Assembly (NCBI GenBank): GCA_023954815.1 | Contig: JAGSHB010000047.1 | Coordinates: forward strand, 1 to 36,954 | Source of the DNA: Myxococcales bacterium | GTDB taxonomy: Bacteria > Myxococcota_A > UBA9042 | Length of the DNA: 36,954 nucleotides | Reading direction: 5' to 3' | Part shown: piece by piece, positions 1 to 9,315 of the stretch | How the letters are laid out: the number at the start of each line of letters is the position of its first letter | How positions within the stretch are numbered: the stretch's first letter is position 1 | The notes under the pieces: model-generated | Seen by the model: only the letters and a program-made list of their open reading frames with translations | Told to the model about the DNA's origin: nothing | The model's database searches: none | Position numbers and translations under genes: made by a program

Positions 1-41
1 CACGGTAAAGTCCCGGTGCACATCATCGCTCAGGAGCCCCA

Positions 42-3000
42 ATGGTCTTCCCTGTCCCGTCTGCCCTACGGCCGACCTCGACTCACTTTTGTCTCGTGCT
101 CGCTTGTGCGCTAGCGATAAGCGCGCTGGGCTGTAGCTCCGGAAAATCCGGTTCACAGGCAGAAAAGGGCACGCTCGCCGCCGCCGCGCCGGTGCACGCT
201 GACGACGCCAAGCGTAAGCAGGCTGATCGGGCAGGCAAGCTTGGCAAGAAGGGCGACAACCGCGTGAGCCAAACGCAACATCCGGCAGGCCCGATGCAGC
301 CCCGGCCCCCGCTACCCAAGGCCCGGCCAACTCCGACGGGCACCTTCTTTGGTCTGGGTGCTATCAACCCCGACAAAGACACCCGCAAACACCACTTCTA
401 CCCAGGCCCCAAGCCCCCGCCCCGGGTCGGCAAGGTCATCGAGCTGCCGGTGCCGCCGCCCGGTCCGCCGCCGAAACGCACGCCGGCCAAGCAAGCAGCC
501 CCCAAGCCGCTATCTGTCAGCCGGGTGGCACCCAATGGCACGGTTGGGGTGACCAATGCGGTGAGCGCGCAATTCAACCAACCGATGGTACCGGTCGGAA
601 GCCTACAAGATCTGAAGAAGTGGCCGGTTCCGCTGACCATCAGCCCCAAAATCACGGCCAAGGCGCGCTGGCTCGGCACGCGCACAGTCGCGCTTGAATC
701 GACCAAGCGATTGCCCTTTTCGACGCTTTTTACAGCAACCGTGCCCGCTGGCGTGACGTCGGCGACGGGCGGCAAGCTCAGCGAACCCAAGACATGGACG
801 TTCGAGACCCCACGGCTGCGCATAACGTGGCGCTACCCGACCGGCGGACAGGTGCGCCCTGAGACGTTGATCGCGGTGTCGTTTAACCAGGACATCGACT
901 CCGAAAAGGTTGCGGCTGCGCTGCGCCTGCGCCATGGCAGCGACACGATAAAGCTGGCGCCGGTATCCCCCAAGGCCTGGAAAACCCTTCCTAAAATGAT
1001 GGGGCGACTGGCTGGGGCCAACGCCAAGCGCACGGTGGTGCTCAGACCAACTCGGCTGCTGCCGGTGGATACGTCCTACGTGGTCGCGCTGGCAGATGAC
1101 AGCTACTCCAAGGAGGGCCCGCTGCGGACGAAAAAGCCGCTCACGTGGTCCTTTTCGACCTATCCCAAGCTCAAGATCGACCGCTACTACTGCCAGTGGC
1201 GTGACAAGACGAGCGACTGCCGCGAGGGCAACCCCGTCACGATCCGCACGACGACGTCGATCACGGCGGATCAAGATCTGCGGGAGTTGGTCAAAGTCAT
1301 CCCGGAGCCCAGTGATCTCGCGATCCGGCCGAGCGGCCGCGGCCTGTCGATCACGGGCGGGTTTGAGGCGTCGAGCAGCTACACGGTCAAGATCAGCGGC
1401 AAGCTGAGAGACATCTTCGGCCAACAACTGGGCACAAATTGGCAACAGAAGTTCTCCTATCGCGACGGCGAGCCAGTCTTGCAGCTGCCAGCCACGCGAC
1501 CGGTGGTGCTGGAGCGGCGTGCGGGGCCCCAGATTTCGGCACGTGTTCGCAACCTATCGGAGCTCAAACTGCACCTGATGCCCATCGGCAAAGATGGCCT
1601 CCACCAGGCGTTTCGCTCCTTCGGCGGCACCTGGCGACCGCACACCAAGCACCCCTTTGAGCGGCTCAAGGGCGGCAAGCGGATCGTTCGCACGATTCGC
1701 CCCAAAACCCCGAAAAATCGGCTTGGCATCGTGAAGCTGGCTCTCAAACCGGGCTTGGCTGGGCGCAAGACTGGAGTGGTCGCGGTGAGCGTCGAGGCGG
1801 ACTGGCCCTACAATCGCGGCTGGTTTTCGAGCAAGACCGCGTACGCATCGCTGCTGGTGCAGACGACCGATATCGGCATCACGGCGCGCTGGGACAAGTC
1901 TCGCGTTGTGGCTTACGTCGCCCATCTCGATAGCGGCAAGCCCATGGCAGGCGCCAAAGTTGAGCTGATCGACGGCAAAGGCACCACCCTCGGGACCGCC
2001 ACTACCGACGCCCGCGGCACTGCCGAGATGCCCTGCACGAGCTGGTCCTATCGGCAGTCTCGCTTCCTGTGGGTCACTGAAAACGGCAGTGGACAGACGG
2101 GCTTTATGGCGCTGAAGCGACGGGTGCGCGGCCCCAATGACACGCCGCAACTCCGACACTTCGTTTGGACCGATCGCAACCCCTACAAACCGGGCGAGAA
2201 AGTTCAGTTGAGCGGCATGCTCAGGGTCGAGGACCGGCGAAAGACAGGTGGTGTTGTTAGTGTGAAGGGGATCAAATCGGTCAGCTGGAAACTGCGAAGT
2301 GCACGGGGGATTGAGGTCGCCAAAGGAGAGACTGAGGTGTCCGACTCCGGGGCATTTCACGTCGAGTTGGCGCTGCCTGCCGATATGGATCTGGGCAACG
2401 CGTCCTTCCAAGGAAAAGCTGAGGGGTGGACGTTTGGTCGAGGTCAGATTCGCCACTACTTCCAGGTGCAGAACTACCGCACGCCTGAGTTCAAGGTCAG
2501 CGCGACAATCCGCCCAGCCGAGGGCGGGGGCATCCTACGCTTTGGACAAGAGGCAGAGCTCGAAGTACGGGGCAATTACTACTTTGGGGCAGCGATGAGT
2601 GGCGCCAAGGCCCACTACACCCTGCGGCGCTCGGCGGCGCGCTATCGGCCCCCGAATCACGGTGGCTGGGCCTTTGGGCGTGTGCACTCTTGGCGCAGCC
2701 ACCGCCACACGGGCAGCAACGTCGTCGCCAAAGGCGATGGGCACCTCGATGCGGACGGCCGCTGGCGCATCGCTCACCTACTCAACCCAACACGGAAAGT
2801 GAAGGGCCCAAAGGGCGACAAAGACAGCCGATTTACGGGGCCAGTGAGCTACAAGCTCGAGGTTTCAGTCACCGACGACGCCCGCCAACGGATCAGCGCG
2901 CGCACCTCTCAGGTGGTGCATCAGGGCGCCGTCTACGCTGGACTCAAGCTCAACAAGAAGGTGATTCGTGCGGGCAAGAAGGTGCGGCTGAGCGTCGTCG

Positions 3001-6000
3001 CGGCCGATACGGCGGGCAAGCGTCTAGCGAAAGCGGTGCAAGTGCGACTGGTGCGCTTGGAGGCGAAGAAACAGGGCCGCTGGTCCCATGCGCCGCGCTT
3101 CCGGCGAGGCCGATCCTGGCGACCGTGGCGCTTCGATGAAGTCGAGGTTGGACGGTGCACAGCGACCACGACGCTCACTGCCGGCGCCGATGGGCGCCCG
3201 ACGCCTGCCACGTGTGATCTCGCCCTGCCGACCGCGGGCCACTATCGCTTCATCGCCCAGGTCAAAGACGACAAGGGCACCGCGAACACCAGTCACATCG
3301 AGGCCTACGCATTTGGCAAAAAACGGGTGCGCTGGGCGGTGCGCGACATGGGCAAGGTCGAGTTGGTGCCCGATAAATCAAGCTATGAGCCGGGAGAGAC
3401 GGCGACGCTGCTCATCAAGAGTCCGTTCCCTGCCGCCCGGGGGCTGCTCTCTGTCGAGCGCAATGGCCTGCTGTCCTGGCGCATCGTGGACGTGCCGACC
3501 GGAGCGAGCGCAGTGCGGGTGGATCTCGACCCCACGTGGGCACCCAACGTCAACGTCAGCGTGACCCTATTCGCAGGCAGAAGCAGCCATAAAAAGGTGG
3601 GACGCACGCTCGATCCGGACGGCAAACCTCGCACGGCGACCGGCAACATCTCCCTGCGGATTGCATTGACACAAAAACGCATCGTGGTGGCGGTCAGCCC
3701 CAAGCCGAAAGTGCTCACGCCTGGTCAAGACCTGGAGGTGGCGATCACGACTCGGGACGCGAACGGCAAACCGGTCCCCAGCGGCGTCACCGTCTGGGCG
3801 GTGGACGAAGGCGTGCTCGCATTGTTGGGGTTTGGCACGCCGAACCCATTGAGTTACTTCCATCACCACCGCAGCGCCCACGCGGCCGGCGACGATCTGC
3901 GTGCCGCCATTTTGGTGGAGCGATTCGCGCGCGTGCGCGGCCGTGCGAAGCGCAAGAGGTACAGCAAGAAGAGCCGCCGACGCGGTGGAGATGGCAGTTC
4001 GCCGACTAGGATATCCTTGTCATCGAGCAGCGTCGGAGGCGGCCTGAAGGGGGCACGAAGGAGGCCGGCGGCCGCGCCCAGGGCTGCGGCGGCAGAGGAA
4101 AGGGAGGCCGCTCCAGCAGATGCGGCAGCCGAAGCGCCAGGTGGGTCGGTCGGTCAGGGCCCTGCGCCGACGTTGAGGCAACTATTCGCTTCTACGGCGT
4201 TTTTCCGGGCAGGAACACGGACAAACAGCGAAGGAATCGCGTCGCTGAAGTTCAAGCTTCCAGACAATACAACGACCTTCCGCCTGATGGTGGTGGCAGA
4301 TGCCGACGCTGACAGGTTCGGTAGCGGCGACAGCCAGTTCACCACCCGACAACCGGTCCTGCTGCGGGCCGCCTTGCCGCGTTTTGCCAACCTGCACGAC
4401 GACTTCGATGCGGCGGTGGTGCTCCACAACGAGACCGGCGCCGATCAGACCTTCGTCGTCGGTGGGCGGGGCGCGGGCGTGTCCTGGCACGACGGCTTTG
4501 AAAAGACCGTCAAGCTCGCCAGCGGCGACGCCAAGGAGGTGCGTTTTCGGGTGCGTGCTACCCAAACCGGTCGCGCGACCTTTCAGTTCGCCGCGCGGGT
4601 CAAAGGCAGCCAGCGTAAGGACTTCGCCGACGCGGTTCAGAAGTCGATTCCCGTCAATCTGCCCGCAACGCTGGAGGCATTTGCGACCTATGGCAACACC
4701 AAGTCGAGCGTGAAGCAGCCCATCCAAGCCCCAGCCGACGCCATTGCCGGATTTGGAGGCTTGGACATCACGCTGTCATCGACCGCGCTGTCAGGGCTCG
4801 AAGATGCAGTGCGCTACCTCGTACAATACCCATACGAGTGTGCCGAACAGACGGCGTCGCGTCTCATTCCGATCGCCATGCTTGGGAAGCTGCTCGACGC
4901 GTTCCAAATCGGCAAAGTCAAAGAGCGGGCGGCCCGCGATACCTTGGTGAAGAACGCGGTCCAACGATTGGTCGGCCTGCAACACTGGGATGGCGGCTTC
5001 AAGTTCTGGCCAAAGTCGCGCCGTTCGAGTCGTTGGGTCACCCCTTGGGCGACGTTCGCGCTCCTGTTGGCCAAGGAGCAAGGCGCCGAAGTCCCCACTC
5101 GCACCCTCACGCGCGCCAATCGTTACCTGCACAAAATCGTTCGCCGCGCTCGGTGGAATACCCACTGGTGGCGCGTCAGTGACACGCTCTCGCTGTGGGT
5201 GCTGACCCACAAGGCCAACACCGCAGCGGGCAAGCAGTCCGCGAAGACGTACAAGCGCACGCTGGACAGACTCTACGGCGAGCGCGACAAGCTGCCGGTG
5301 TTCGCCAAAGGTTGGCTGATGACCGTCGCCCATCGCATGGGCGACACATCCAAGCGGGACGAGTTGCTGCGCGGGCTGGATAACAACGTCGTCGAAAAGG
5401 CTGGCACTGCACACATCGCCGAGGGCAAGAGCGAAGACCTCCGCATCTTGATGCACTCGAGCGACCGGACGGACGCCATTGTGCTCGGTGCGCTCGTCGA
5501 AGTGCAGCCGAAGCATCCCCTGGTGGGCAAGCTCATTCGCGGGTTGATGAGCGGTCGGATTAAGGGCCGGTGGAGCACCACGCAAGCCAACGCGTGGGCC
5601 CTCGTGACCGCACGGCGCTATTTCGACGTTTTCGAGCGACAGGAACCCAAGTTTACGACCCAGATGTGGCTCGGCGACGGTTTCTTGGGGTCGCAAAAGT
5701 TCCACGGTCGCTCCTTGGCGAAAGCCCACGCGCACGTGCCGATGGATGGGGTGCAGTCGCTAGGCGCCAAGCACGGCCACAAGGCCAAGAGCGGCGGCGG
5801 GAAAGTGGTCGACCTCGTGCTGGCCAAGAAGGGCCCAGGGCGCATGTACTACCGCCTCGGCATGCGCTACGCGCCGAAGAGTTTGAAGCTACCTGCGGAA
5901 GAGCAGGGGTTCACGGTCCAGCGTAGTTACGAAGCCCTCAACCCAGCAGAACAGGACCGCGTGAAGCTGCTTCCGAACGGCTCTTGGCGCGTTCGGGCGG

Positions 6001-6383
6001 GTACCGATGTGCGCGTCCGGCTGACGGTCGTGGTGCCAACCCGGGGCCACTATGTGGTGGTCGACGATCCGCTGCCAGCGGGCTTTGAGGGCCAAAATCC
6101 AGCGTTTCGGACGACAAGCAGCTCCGCTGCGCACACGCGCAATCGCCGCGCAGGCCAACGCTGGCGCTGGTATCGCTGGTGGCGTTGGAACCACATCGAG
6201 ATGCGCGACGATCGCGTCCTACTCTTTGCCGACAGGCTCTGGTCAGGCGTCTACAGCCACAGCTACGTCGCCCGCGCCACCAGTGTGGGTCGCTTCGTCG
6301 TCCCCCCTGCACGGGCCGAAGAGATGTACGCACCGGAGACCTTTGGCCGCAACGGCACGACCTTTGTTGAAGTGGTGCCGTAG
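42..6383 (+). CDS. Bacterial alpha-2-macroglobulin family lipoprotein with intact thioester motif
   Basis: Predicted envelope-anchored protease trap of 2113 residues, longer than E. coli YfhM (about 1650). The N-terminus has a hydrophobic signal ending in a lipobox-like S-A-L-G-Cys31, followed by a Pro/Lys-rich stretch. Residues about 155-270 and 270-380 resemble Ig-like SbsA (Big_5) modules that start with 'VxPxG' and contain 'FNQ(P/D)'. Macroglobulin-like domains follow. The thioester motif Cys-Ala-Glu-Gln lies at Cys1600-Gln1603, within 'YPYECAEQTASRL', so covalent capture of a protease is chemically possible. Residues 1303-1376 form a low-complexity Lys/Arg- then Ala-rich segment just before the 'FFRAGTRTNSEG' A2M domain, which is where a bait region would sit. 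The C-terminus has the usual 'DDPLPAGFEG' strand. AGGAG at 31-35 supports the ATG. Bacterial A2Ms often lie beside pbpC, but only 41 bases are visible upstream. The family call is firm; protease trapping is inferred from the family. Confidence 0.92.
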   Translation: MVFPVPSALRPTSTHFCLVLACALAISALGCSSGKSGSQAEKGTLAAAAPVHADDAKRKQADRAGKLGKKGDNRVSQTQHPAGPMQPRPPLPKARPTPTGTFFGLGAINPDKDTRKHHFYPGPKPPPRVGKVIELPVPPPGPPPKRTPAKQAAPKPLSVSRVAPNGTVGVTNAVSAQFNQPMVPVGSLQDLKKWPVPLTISPKITAKARWLGTRTVALESTKRLPFSTLFTATVPAGVTSATGGKLSEPKTWTFETPRLRITWRYPTGGQVRPETLIAVSFNQDIDSEKVAAALRLRHGSDTIKLAPVSPKAWKTLPKMMGRLAGANAKRTVVLRPTRLLPVDTSYVVALADDSYSKEGPLRTKKPLTWSFSTYPKLKIDRYYCQWRDKTSDCREGNPVTIRTTTSITADQDLRELVKVIPEPSDLAIRPSGRGLSITGGFEASSSYTVKISGKLRDIFGQQLGTNWQQKFSYRDGEPVLQLPATRPVVLERRAGPQISARVRNLSELKLHLMPIGKDGLHQAFRSFGGTWRPHTKHPFERLKGGKRIVRTIRPKTPKNRLGIVKLALKPGLAGRKTGVVAVSVEADWPYNRGWFSSKTAYASLLVQTTDIGITARWDKSRVVAYVAHLDSGKPMAGAKVELIDGKGTTLGTATTDARGTAEMPCTSWSYRQSRFLWVTENGSGQTGFMALKRRVRGPNDTPQLRHFVWTDRNPYKPGEKVQLSGMLRVEDRRKTGGVVSVKGIKSVSWKLRSARGIEVAKGETEVSDSGAFHVELALPADMDLGNASFQGKAEGWTFGRGQIRHYFQVQNYRTPEFKVSATIRPAEGGGILRFGQEAELEVRGNYYFGAAMSGAKAHYTLRRSAARYRPPNHGGWAFGRVHSWRSHRHTGSNVVAKGDGHLDADGRWRIAHLLNPTRKVKGPKGDKDSRFTGPVSYKLEVSVTDDARQRISARTSQVVHQGAVYAGLKLNKKVIRAGKKVRLSVVAADTAGKRLAKAVQVRLVRLEAKKQGRWSHAPRFRRGRSWRPWRFDEVEVGRCTATTTLTAGADGRPTPATCDLALPTAGHYRFIAQVKDDKGTANTSHIEAYAFGKKRVRWAVRDMGKVELVPDKSSYEPGETATLLIKSPFPAARGLLSVERNGLLSWRIVDVPTGASAVRVDLDPTWAPNVNVSVTLFAGRSSHKKVGRTLDPDGKPRTATGNISLRIALTQKRIVVAVSPKPKVLTPGQDLEVAITTRDANGKPVPSGVTVWAVDEGVLALLGFGTPNPLSYFHHHRSAHAAGDDLRAAILVERFARVRGRAKRKRYSKKSRRRGGDGSSPTRISLSSSSVGGGLKGARRRPAAAPRAAAAEEREAAPADAAAEAPGGSVGQGPAPTLRQLFASTAFFRAGTRTNSEGIASLKFKLPDNTTTFRLMVVADADADRFGSGDSQFTTRQPVLLRAALPRFANLHDDFDAAVVLHNETGADQTFVVGGRGAGVSWHDGFEKTVKLASGDAKEVRFRVRATQTGRATFQFAARVKGSQRKDFADAVQKSIPVNLPATLEAFATYGNTKSSVKQPIQAPADAIAGFGGLDITLSSTALSGLEDAVRYLVQYPYECAEQTASRLIPIAMLGKLLDAFQIGKVKERAARDTLVKNAVQRLVGLQHWDGGFKFWPKSRRSSRWVTPWATFALLLAKEQGAEVPTRTLTRANRYLHKIVRRARWNTHWWRVSDTLSLWVLTHKANTAAGKQSAKTYKRTLDRLYGERDKLPVFAKGWLMTVAHRMGDTSKRDELLRGLDNNVVEKAGTAHIAEGKSEDLRILMHSSDRTDAIVLGALVEVQPKHPLVGKLIRGLMSGRIKGRWSTTQANAWALVTARRYFDVFERQEPKFTTQMWLGDGFLGSQKFHGRSLAKAHAHVPMDGVQSLGAKHGHKAKSGGGKVVDLVLAKKGPGRMYYRLGMRYAPKSLKLPAEEQGFTVQRSYEALNPAEQDRVKLLPNGSWRVRAGTDVRVRLTVVVPTRGHYVVVDDPLPAGFEGQNPAFRTTSSSAAHTRNRRAGQRWRWYRWWRWNHIEMRDDRVLLFADRLWSGVYSHSYVARATSVGRFVVPPARAEEMYAPETFGRNGTTFVEVVP

Positions 6384-6416
6384 CGCGCGCGACGCCGGTC
6401 CCTGTTGGTCAACTCT

Positions 6417-8240
6417 CTAGTGCGCCGGATGAGACTTGGCGTCGAGCTTGGGCATCGACGCGTACACAGGCTTGATGTCCATGGGCAAGGAGCCGAGCTC
6501 ACTGAGCTTCGCCCGCACTTCACCGGGCGCGATGCCGTACTGCAGGATCAGACGACCCGCACCGCCGTAGTCGCCGCGACCGATGATCTGGAGCACCTCA
6601 GCCACGAGCTTGCGAACGGCGCCCTTGAGCGCTGCACCGTTGACTTCGAATGTGCGACTGGCCGGGTTGTAGCGGAACACCCATTCCTTGGCGAGGTAGT
6701 TGTAGATGATCGACTTCGCTGTCGTCTGCGGTGACGAACGCCCCAAGCGCATGCTGTCGAAAAAGCCGGCCAGGAAGGTGGCGCCGATAGCTTCTGGCGT
6801 GGTGCGCGCAAATACGCCCTTGTCGACCAGCCAGCTGAAGTTCAGCAACGCGATCGCCTCACCCTTGACCAATTCCAGCAGCGGGTAGCGCGCACGAAGC
6901 ATCTTGCGCGCAGTGGTGCGCTCGCCGCCTGGCAACTCGATGCGACTGGCCTGAATGCCGTGGGCAAATTGCCATGCGAGCAGCACGTCGAAGTAGGCAT
7001 CAAACGTCATCTGGCGCAGCAGCTTCCGGTCGAAGATGCGCTTGGCCACCGGGAGCGCCAGCGCGTCGTATTTGGCCTGGACCACGTTTTTCAGGATGAC
7101 ATTCTTGGTGCCGCGGGCCCGGCGCACACGCTCGTCATTGGGCAGCACAAAAGCACGAATCTGATAGCCCGAACGCGCATCACCTGCCGTGTACAGCACA
7201 TTGCCAATCGTGATGGGACTCGGCTTGGTCAGCTCAAACCGCGGCTTGAGGTCGGCGGGGAGGGGTAGGTTGTCGATCAACGATTTGTGGTGTTTCGCAA
7301 GGCGCTCAAAGCGACGGGACTCGCGTTCATCACGCAGGTAGATGATCGACTCGAACGACGTCTTGAGGCCCATCAGCCGGTCTTCGTAGTACTCGTAGGG
7401 ACCGATGACGATGTCGAGCGGGCAGGCGCCCGTGCCCAGCCACAGCACTTCACTGGTGAGGTAGTCGTCGTTGAGCAGGGAGGTCGCTCGTGCCTTCAAG
7501 AAGGCCGACAATCCAGCGCACCGGCAGACAGCGACGTGCTGACCCGTGCCACCGTTGGGGCCCGTGGGCTGCACGCACCGGTGCTCCCCAGACGCATGAC
7601 GAAGCTCATGGGCAGCGACCTTTAGATCGGCGGCGTAGGCCTTGCTGTACGGGATGGCGACCAATTTCTTACCGGAGCGCCGAATGATCGTGTAGGGACT
7701 GAACAACGAAGCAGCGCTGGTGGGCTCTTTCTTCACCCAGGTATCAATTTCACGGCGTGAGATGTCTGCGGGATAGAAGTTGGCCCCCGGCGGCCGACGC
7801 TGATGGCCGAGAAAGGGGTCGTCGTCGTGGTGGCGATCCCACGGCCCATAGTGCAGCTCCAACATCTCCAAGAACAGCTTGGCCAAGTCGTGTGCGCCGA
7901 GGCGTTTTGCCCGTTTGAGCGCCGCCCGCAAGGCCACGCCGCTCGCTGAACTCTGCTGCCAGTACACCCGATCGATCGCGTCAGCTGCTCGGCGAAGGTG
8001 GGGTAGCATCCCCACGACATCGTCGGGGATACGCCCGGGAACCGTGAGCCGAACCGCAGGGTAACGAACCAAGCGCATCTTCAGCTGAGCGGGCGAAATC
8101 GCGCGCTTCATGAGCACCTTGCGCGCGGAAAGCGGGCCCTTGGCCTGCGACTCAGATGGGATGCTAGCAGCTGCGACGATGGCGAATCCAACGAGGGAAA
8201 GCGCCGACACATATCGGGTGGACACGAATCGGATCGACAT
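6417..8240 (-). CDS. Secreted dipeptidyl-peptidase III-like (M49) protein, active site degenerate
   Basis: A 607-residue protein with a Sec-type signal (hydrophobic residues about 12-26, likely cleavage near SQA-K). The landmarks of the bacterial DPP III-like family appear in order: 'GPWDR', 'NFYPADISRREIDTWV' (154-169), 'YTIIRR' and 'AIPYSKAY' (183-202), 'LNDDYLTSEVLWL', 'IGPYEYYEDRL', 'FVLPNDERV', 'VILKNVVQAKY', and a C-terminal 'LPMDIKP'. Where active members carry HExxHG, this protein reads W423-Q-F-A-H427-G, so the first zinc His and the catalytic Glu are replaced. The downstream glutamate motif is reduced to 'LELVKGE'. An unrelated HELRH occurs at 211-215, beside an insertion with Cys222, Cys239 and Cys241. 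GGAGG precedes the ATG by 6 nt. It is probably a non-catalytic binding protein, unless HELRH is a relocated metal site. Family membership is recognised from memory of motif order. Confidence 0.72.
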   Translation of the reverse strand: MSIRFVSTRYVSALSLVGFAIVAAASIPSESQAKGPLSARKVLMKRAISPAQLKMRLVRYPAVRLTVPGRIPDDVVGMLPHLRRAADAIDRVYWQQSSASGVALRAALKRAKRLGAHDLAKLFLEMLELHYGPWDRHHDDDPFLGHQRRPPGANFYPADISRREIDTWVKKEPTSAASLFSPYTIIRRSGKKLVAIPYSKAYAADLKVAAHELRHASGEHRCVQPTGPNGGTGQHVAVCRCAGLSAFLKARATSLLNDDYLTSEVLWLGTGACPLDIVIGPYEYYEDRLMGLKTSFESIIYLRDERESRRFERLAKHHKSLIDNLPLPADLKPRFELTKPSPITIGNVLYTAGDARSGYQIRAFVLPNDERVRRARGTKNVILKNVVQAKYDALALPVAKRIFDRKLLRQMTFDAYFDVLLAWQFAHGIQASRIELPGGERTTARKMLRARYPLLELVKGEAIALLNFSWLVDKGVFARTTPEAIGATFLAGFFDSMRLGRSSPQTTAKSIIYNYLAKEWVFRYNPASRTFEVNGAALKGAVRKLVAEVLQIIGRGDYGGAGRLILQYGIAPGEVRAKLSELGSLPMDIKPVYASMPKLDAKSHPAH

Positions 8241-8373
8241 TGGGGACCTCCGCGACGGCGCCCGATGAGCCCCAAGACCGATGCTGGGAAATGTGCGCCG
8301 AAACCGTGTGCAAATGTGAAGCTGGAGTCTAGCCCAAACGCTCTTAAATGGCCACAGCGGGGTCGAATCGGGT

Positions 8374-8402
8374 AAAAAATCGGATTGAAATGACGGTCAT
8401 TT
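8374..8402 (-). terminator. Possible weak terminator after the 297-residue gene
   Basis: On the minus strand, just after the stop codon at 8407, there is a perfect inverted repeat AAATGA-CCG-TCATTT (8402-8388), followed 8 nt later by six T residues (8379-8374). The stem is AT-rich and short, so termination would be weak. It could equally be an operator. The rest of 8241-8406 holds the ribosome binding site of the downstream gene and no recognisable gene. Confidence 0.3.
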
Positions 8403-8406
8403 GGGC

Positions 8407-9300
8407 TCAGAGCAGGTCGATAATCAGGCGCATGCCGACCGTCGCCTGGTGACCAAACGCCGTGTGGCTCAGCAGGTACCACTCGTAGCGCACAAAACCC
8501 TGCACGTGCCACGGACGCGGCCCCCGGCCCCACAGGGAATGGACAGCGGCTTCGGCGCCGACAGCAAGGCTGCTCGGCTCTCCGATGTGTACGGCCAGGG
8601 TGGGGCCAATGGCCAGCTTGCTGATGCCATAAGCGAGCGTTCCACGTACCCGCCACGCGTCGGATGTCGGCAACCGAACGACCTCCACTAGCGCGCTGAT
8701 TTTGGGGCTGGGGAGACGTGTGTCGTCGTTGTTGATTCGGTCGATCAGAGCCGTGCGAAGGGTCTGCCAGACCTCGTTGGCGATGGCGGCATAATCCGCT
8801 GCGGTGAGCTGGGCCAACGCCTGCGCTTCGGACCGGGCGACCTTGCCTCCCGACTTGATGAGCCCGACGAGTCCGCCCGCTGCTTTGCGCGCGAGTCGCC
8901 GAGTGATGCGTTCGTGCAGCGTCTGTCGCAGGCGATCCTCGAGCACCTGCCGCGCGACCTCTTTAAGCGTGTCCACGCGCAACATGGGATTGGAAAAATA
9001 GGTTCCTGAGAGCCCCATACTCACAGGCACATCGACGCCTTGGGGCACAGCTGTGCCAATGCCCAGCCCAATAGCAGGCCCAACACTGACCGACCGACGC
9101 GTGCTTTTGAGCGCCAACTTCGCGATCTCTTCTAGCGGCACGCGCTTGGCCACCTCACGAGCGACGCGCGACAGCACTTTGGCGTCCAACTCTGTCGCAT
9201 GCCCGCGTTGAGGCACCCACACACACAGGGCCACAACCATCACCACCGTTGTTGCACATCTCATGGGCCCCCTAGCAGTTTGGCGGATTCGTGATGCCAC
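8407..9300 (-). CDS. Secreted protein of unknown function
   Basis: I do not recognise this 297-residue protein. It has a basic N-terminus, a hydrophobic stretch (about residues 15-29) and a likely signal peptidase site after 'RGHA'. Residues about 100-190 are rich in Arg, Ala and Leu and look helical, with a run of basic residues around 'DRLRQTLHERITRRLARKAAGG'-like sequence. The C-terminal third alternates polar and hydrophobic residues and ends in 'GMRLIIDLL', which resembles a short outer-membrane beta-structure but is not diagnostic. The start chosen is GTG at 9300, which has GGAG 8 nt upstream. An ATG at 9264 is an alternative with a poorly spaced G-rich site. The gene begins 15 nt after the SDR gene stop on the same strand, so the two are probably cotranscribed. 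Confidence 0.6.
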   Translation of the reverse strand: MASRIRQTARGPMRCATTVVMVVALCVWVPQRGHATELDAKVLSRVAREVAKRVPLEEIAKLALKSTRRSVSVGPAIGLGIGTAVPQGVDVPVSMGLSGTYFSNPMLRVDTLKEVARQVLEDRLRQTLHERITRRLARKAAGGLVGLIKSGGKVARSEAQALAQLTAADYAAIANEVWQTLRTALIDRINNDDTRLPSPKISALVEVVRLPTSDAWRVRGTLAYGISKLAIGPTLAVHIGEPSSLAVGAEAAVHSLWGRGPRPWHVQGFVRYEWYLLSHTAFGHQATVGMRLIIDLL

Positions 9301-9315
9301 TGACGCAGCTCCACG

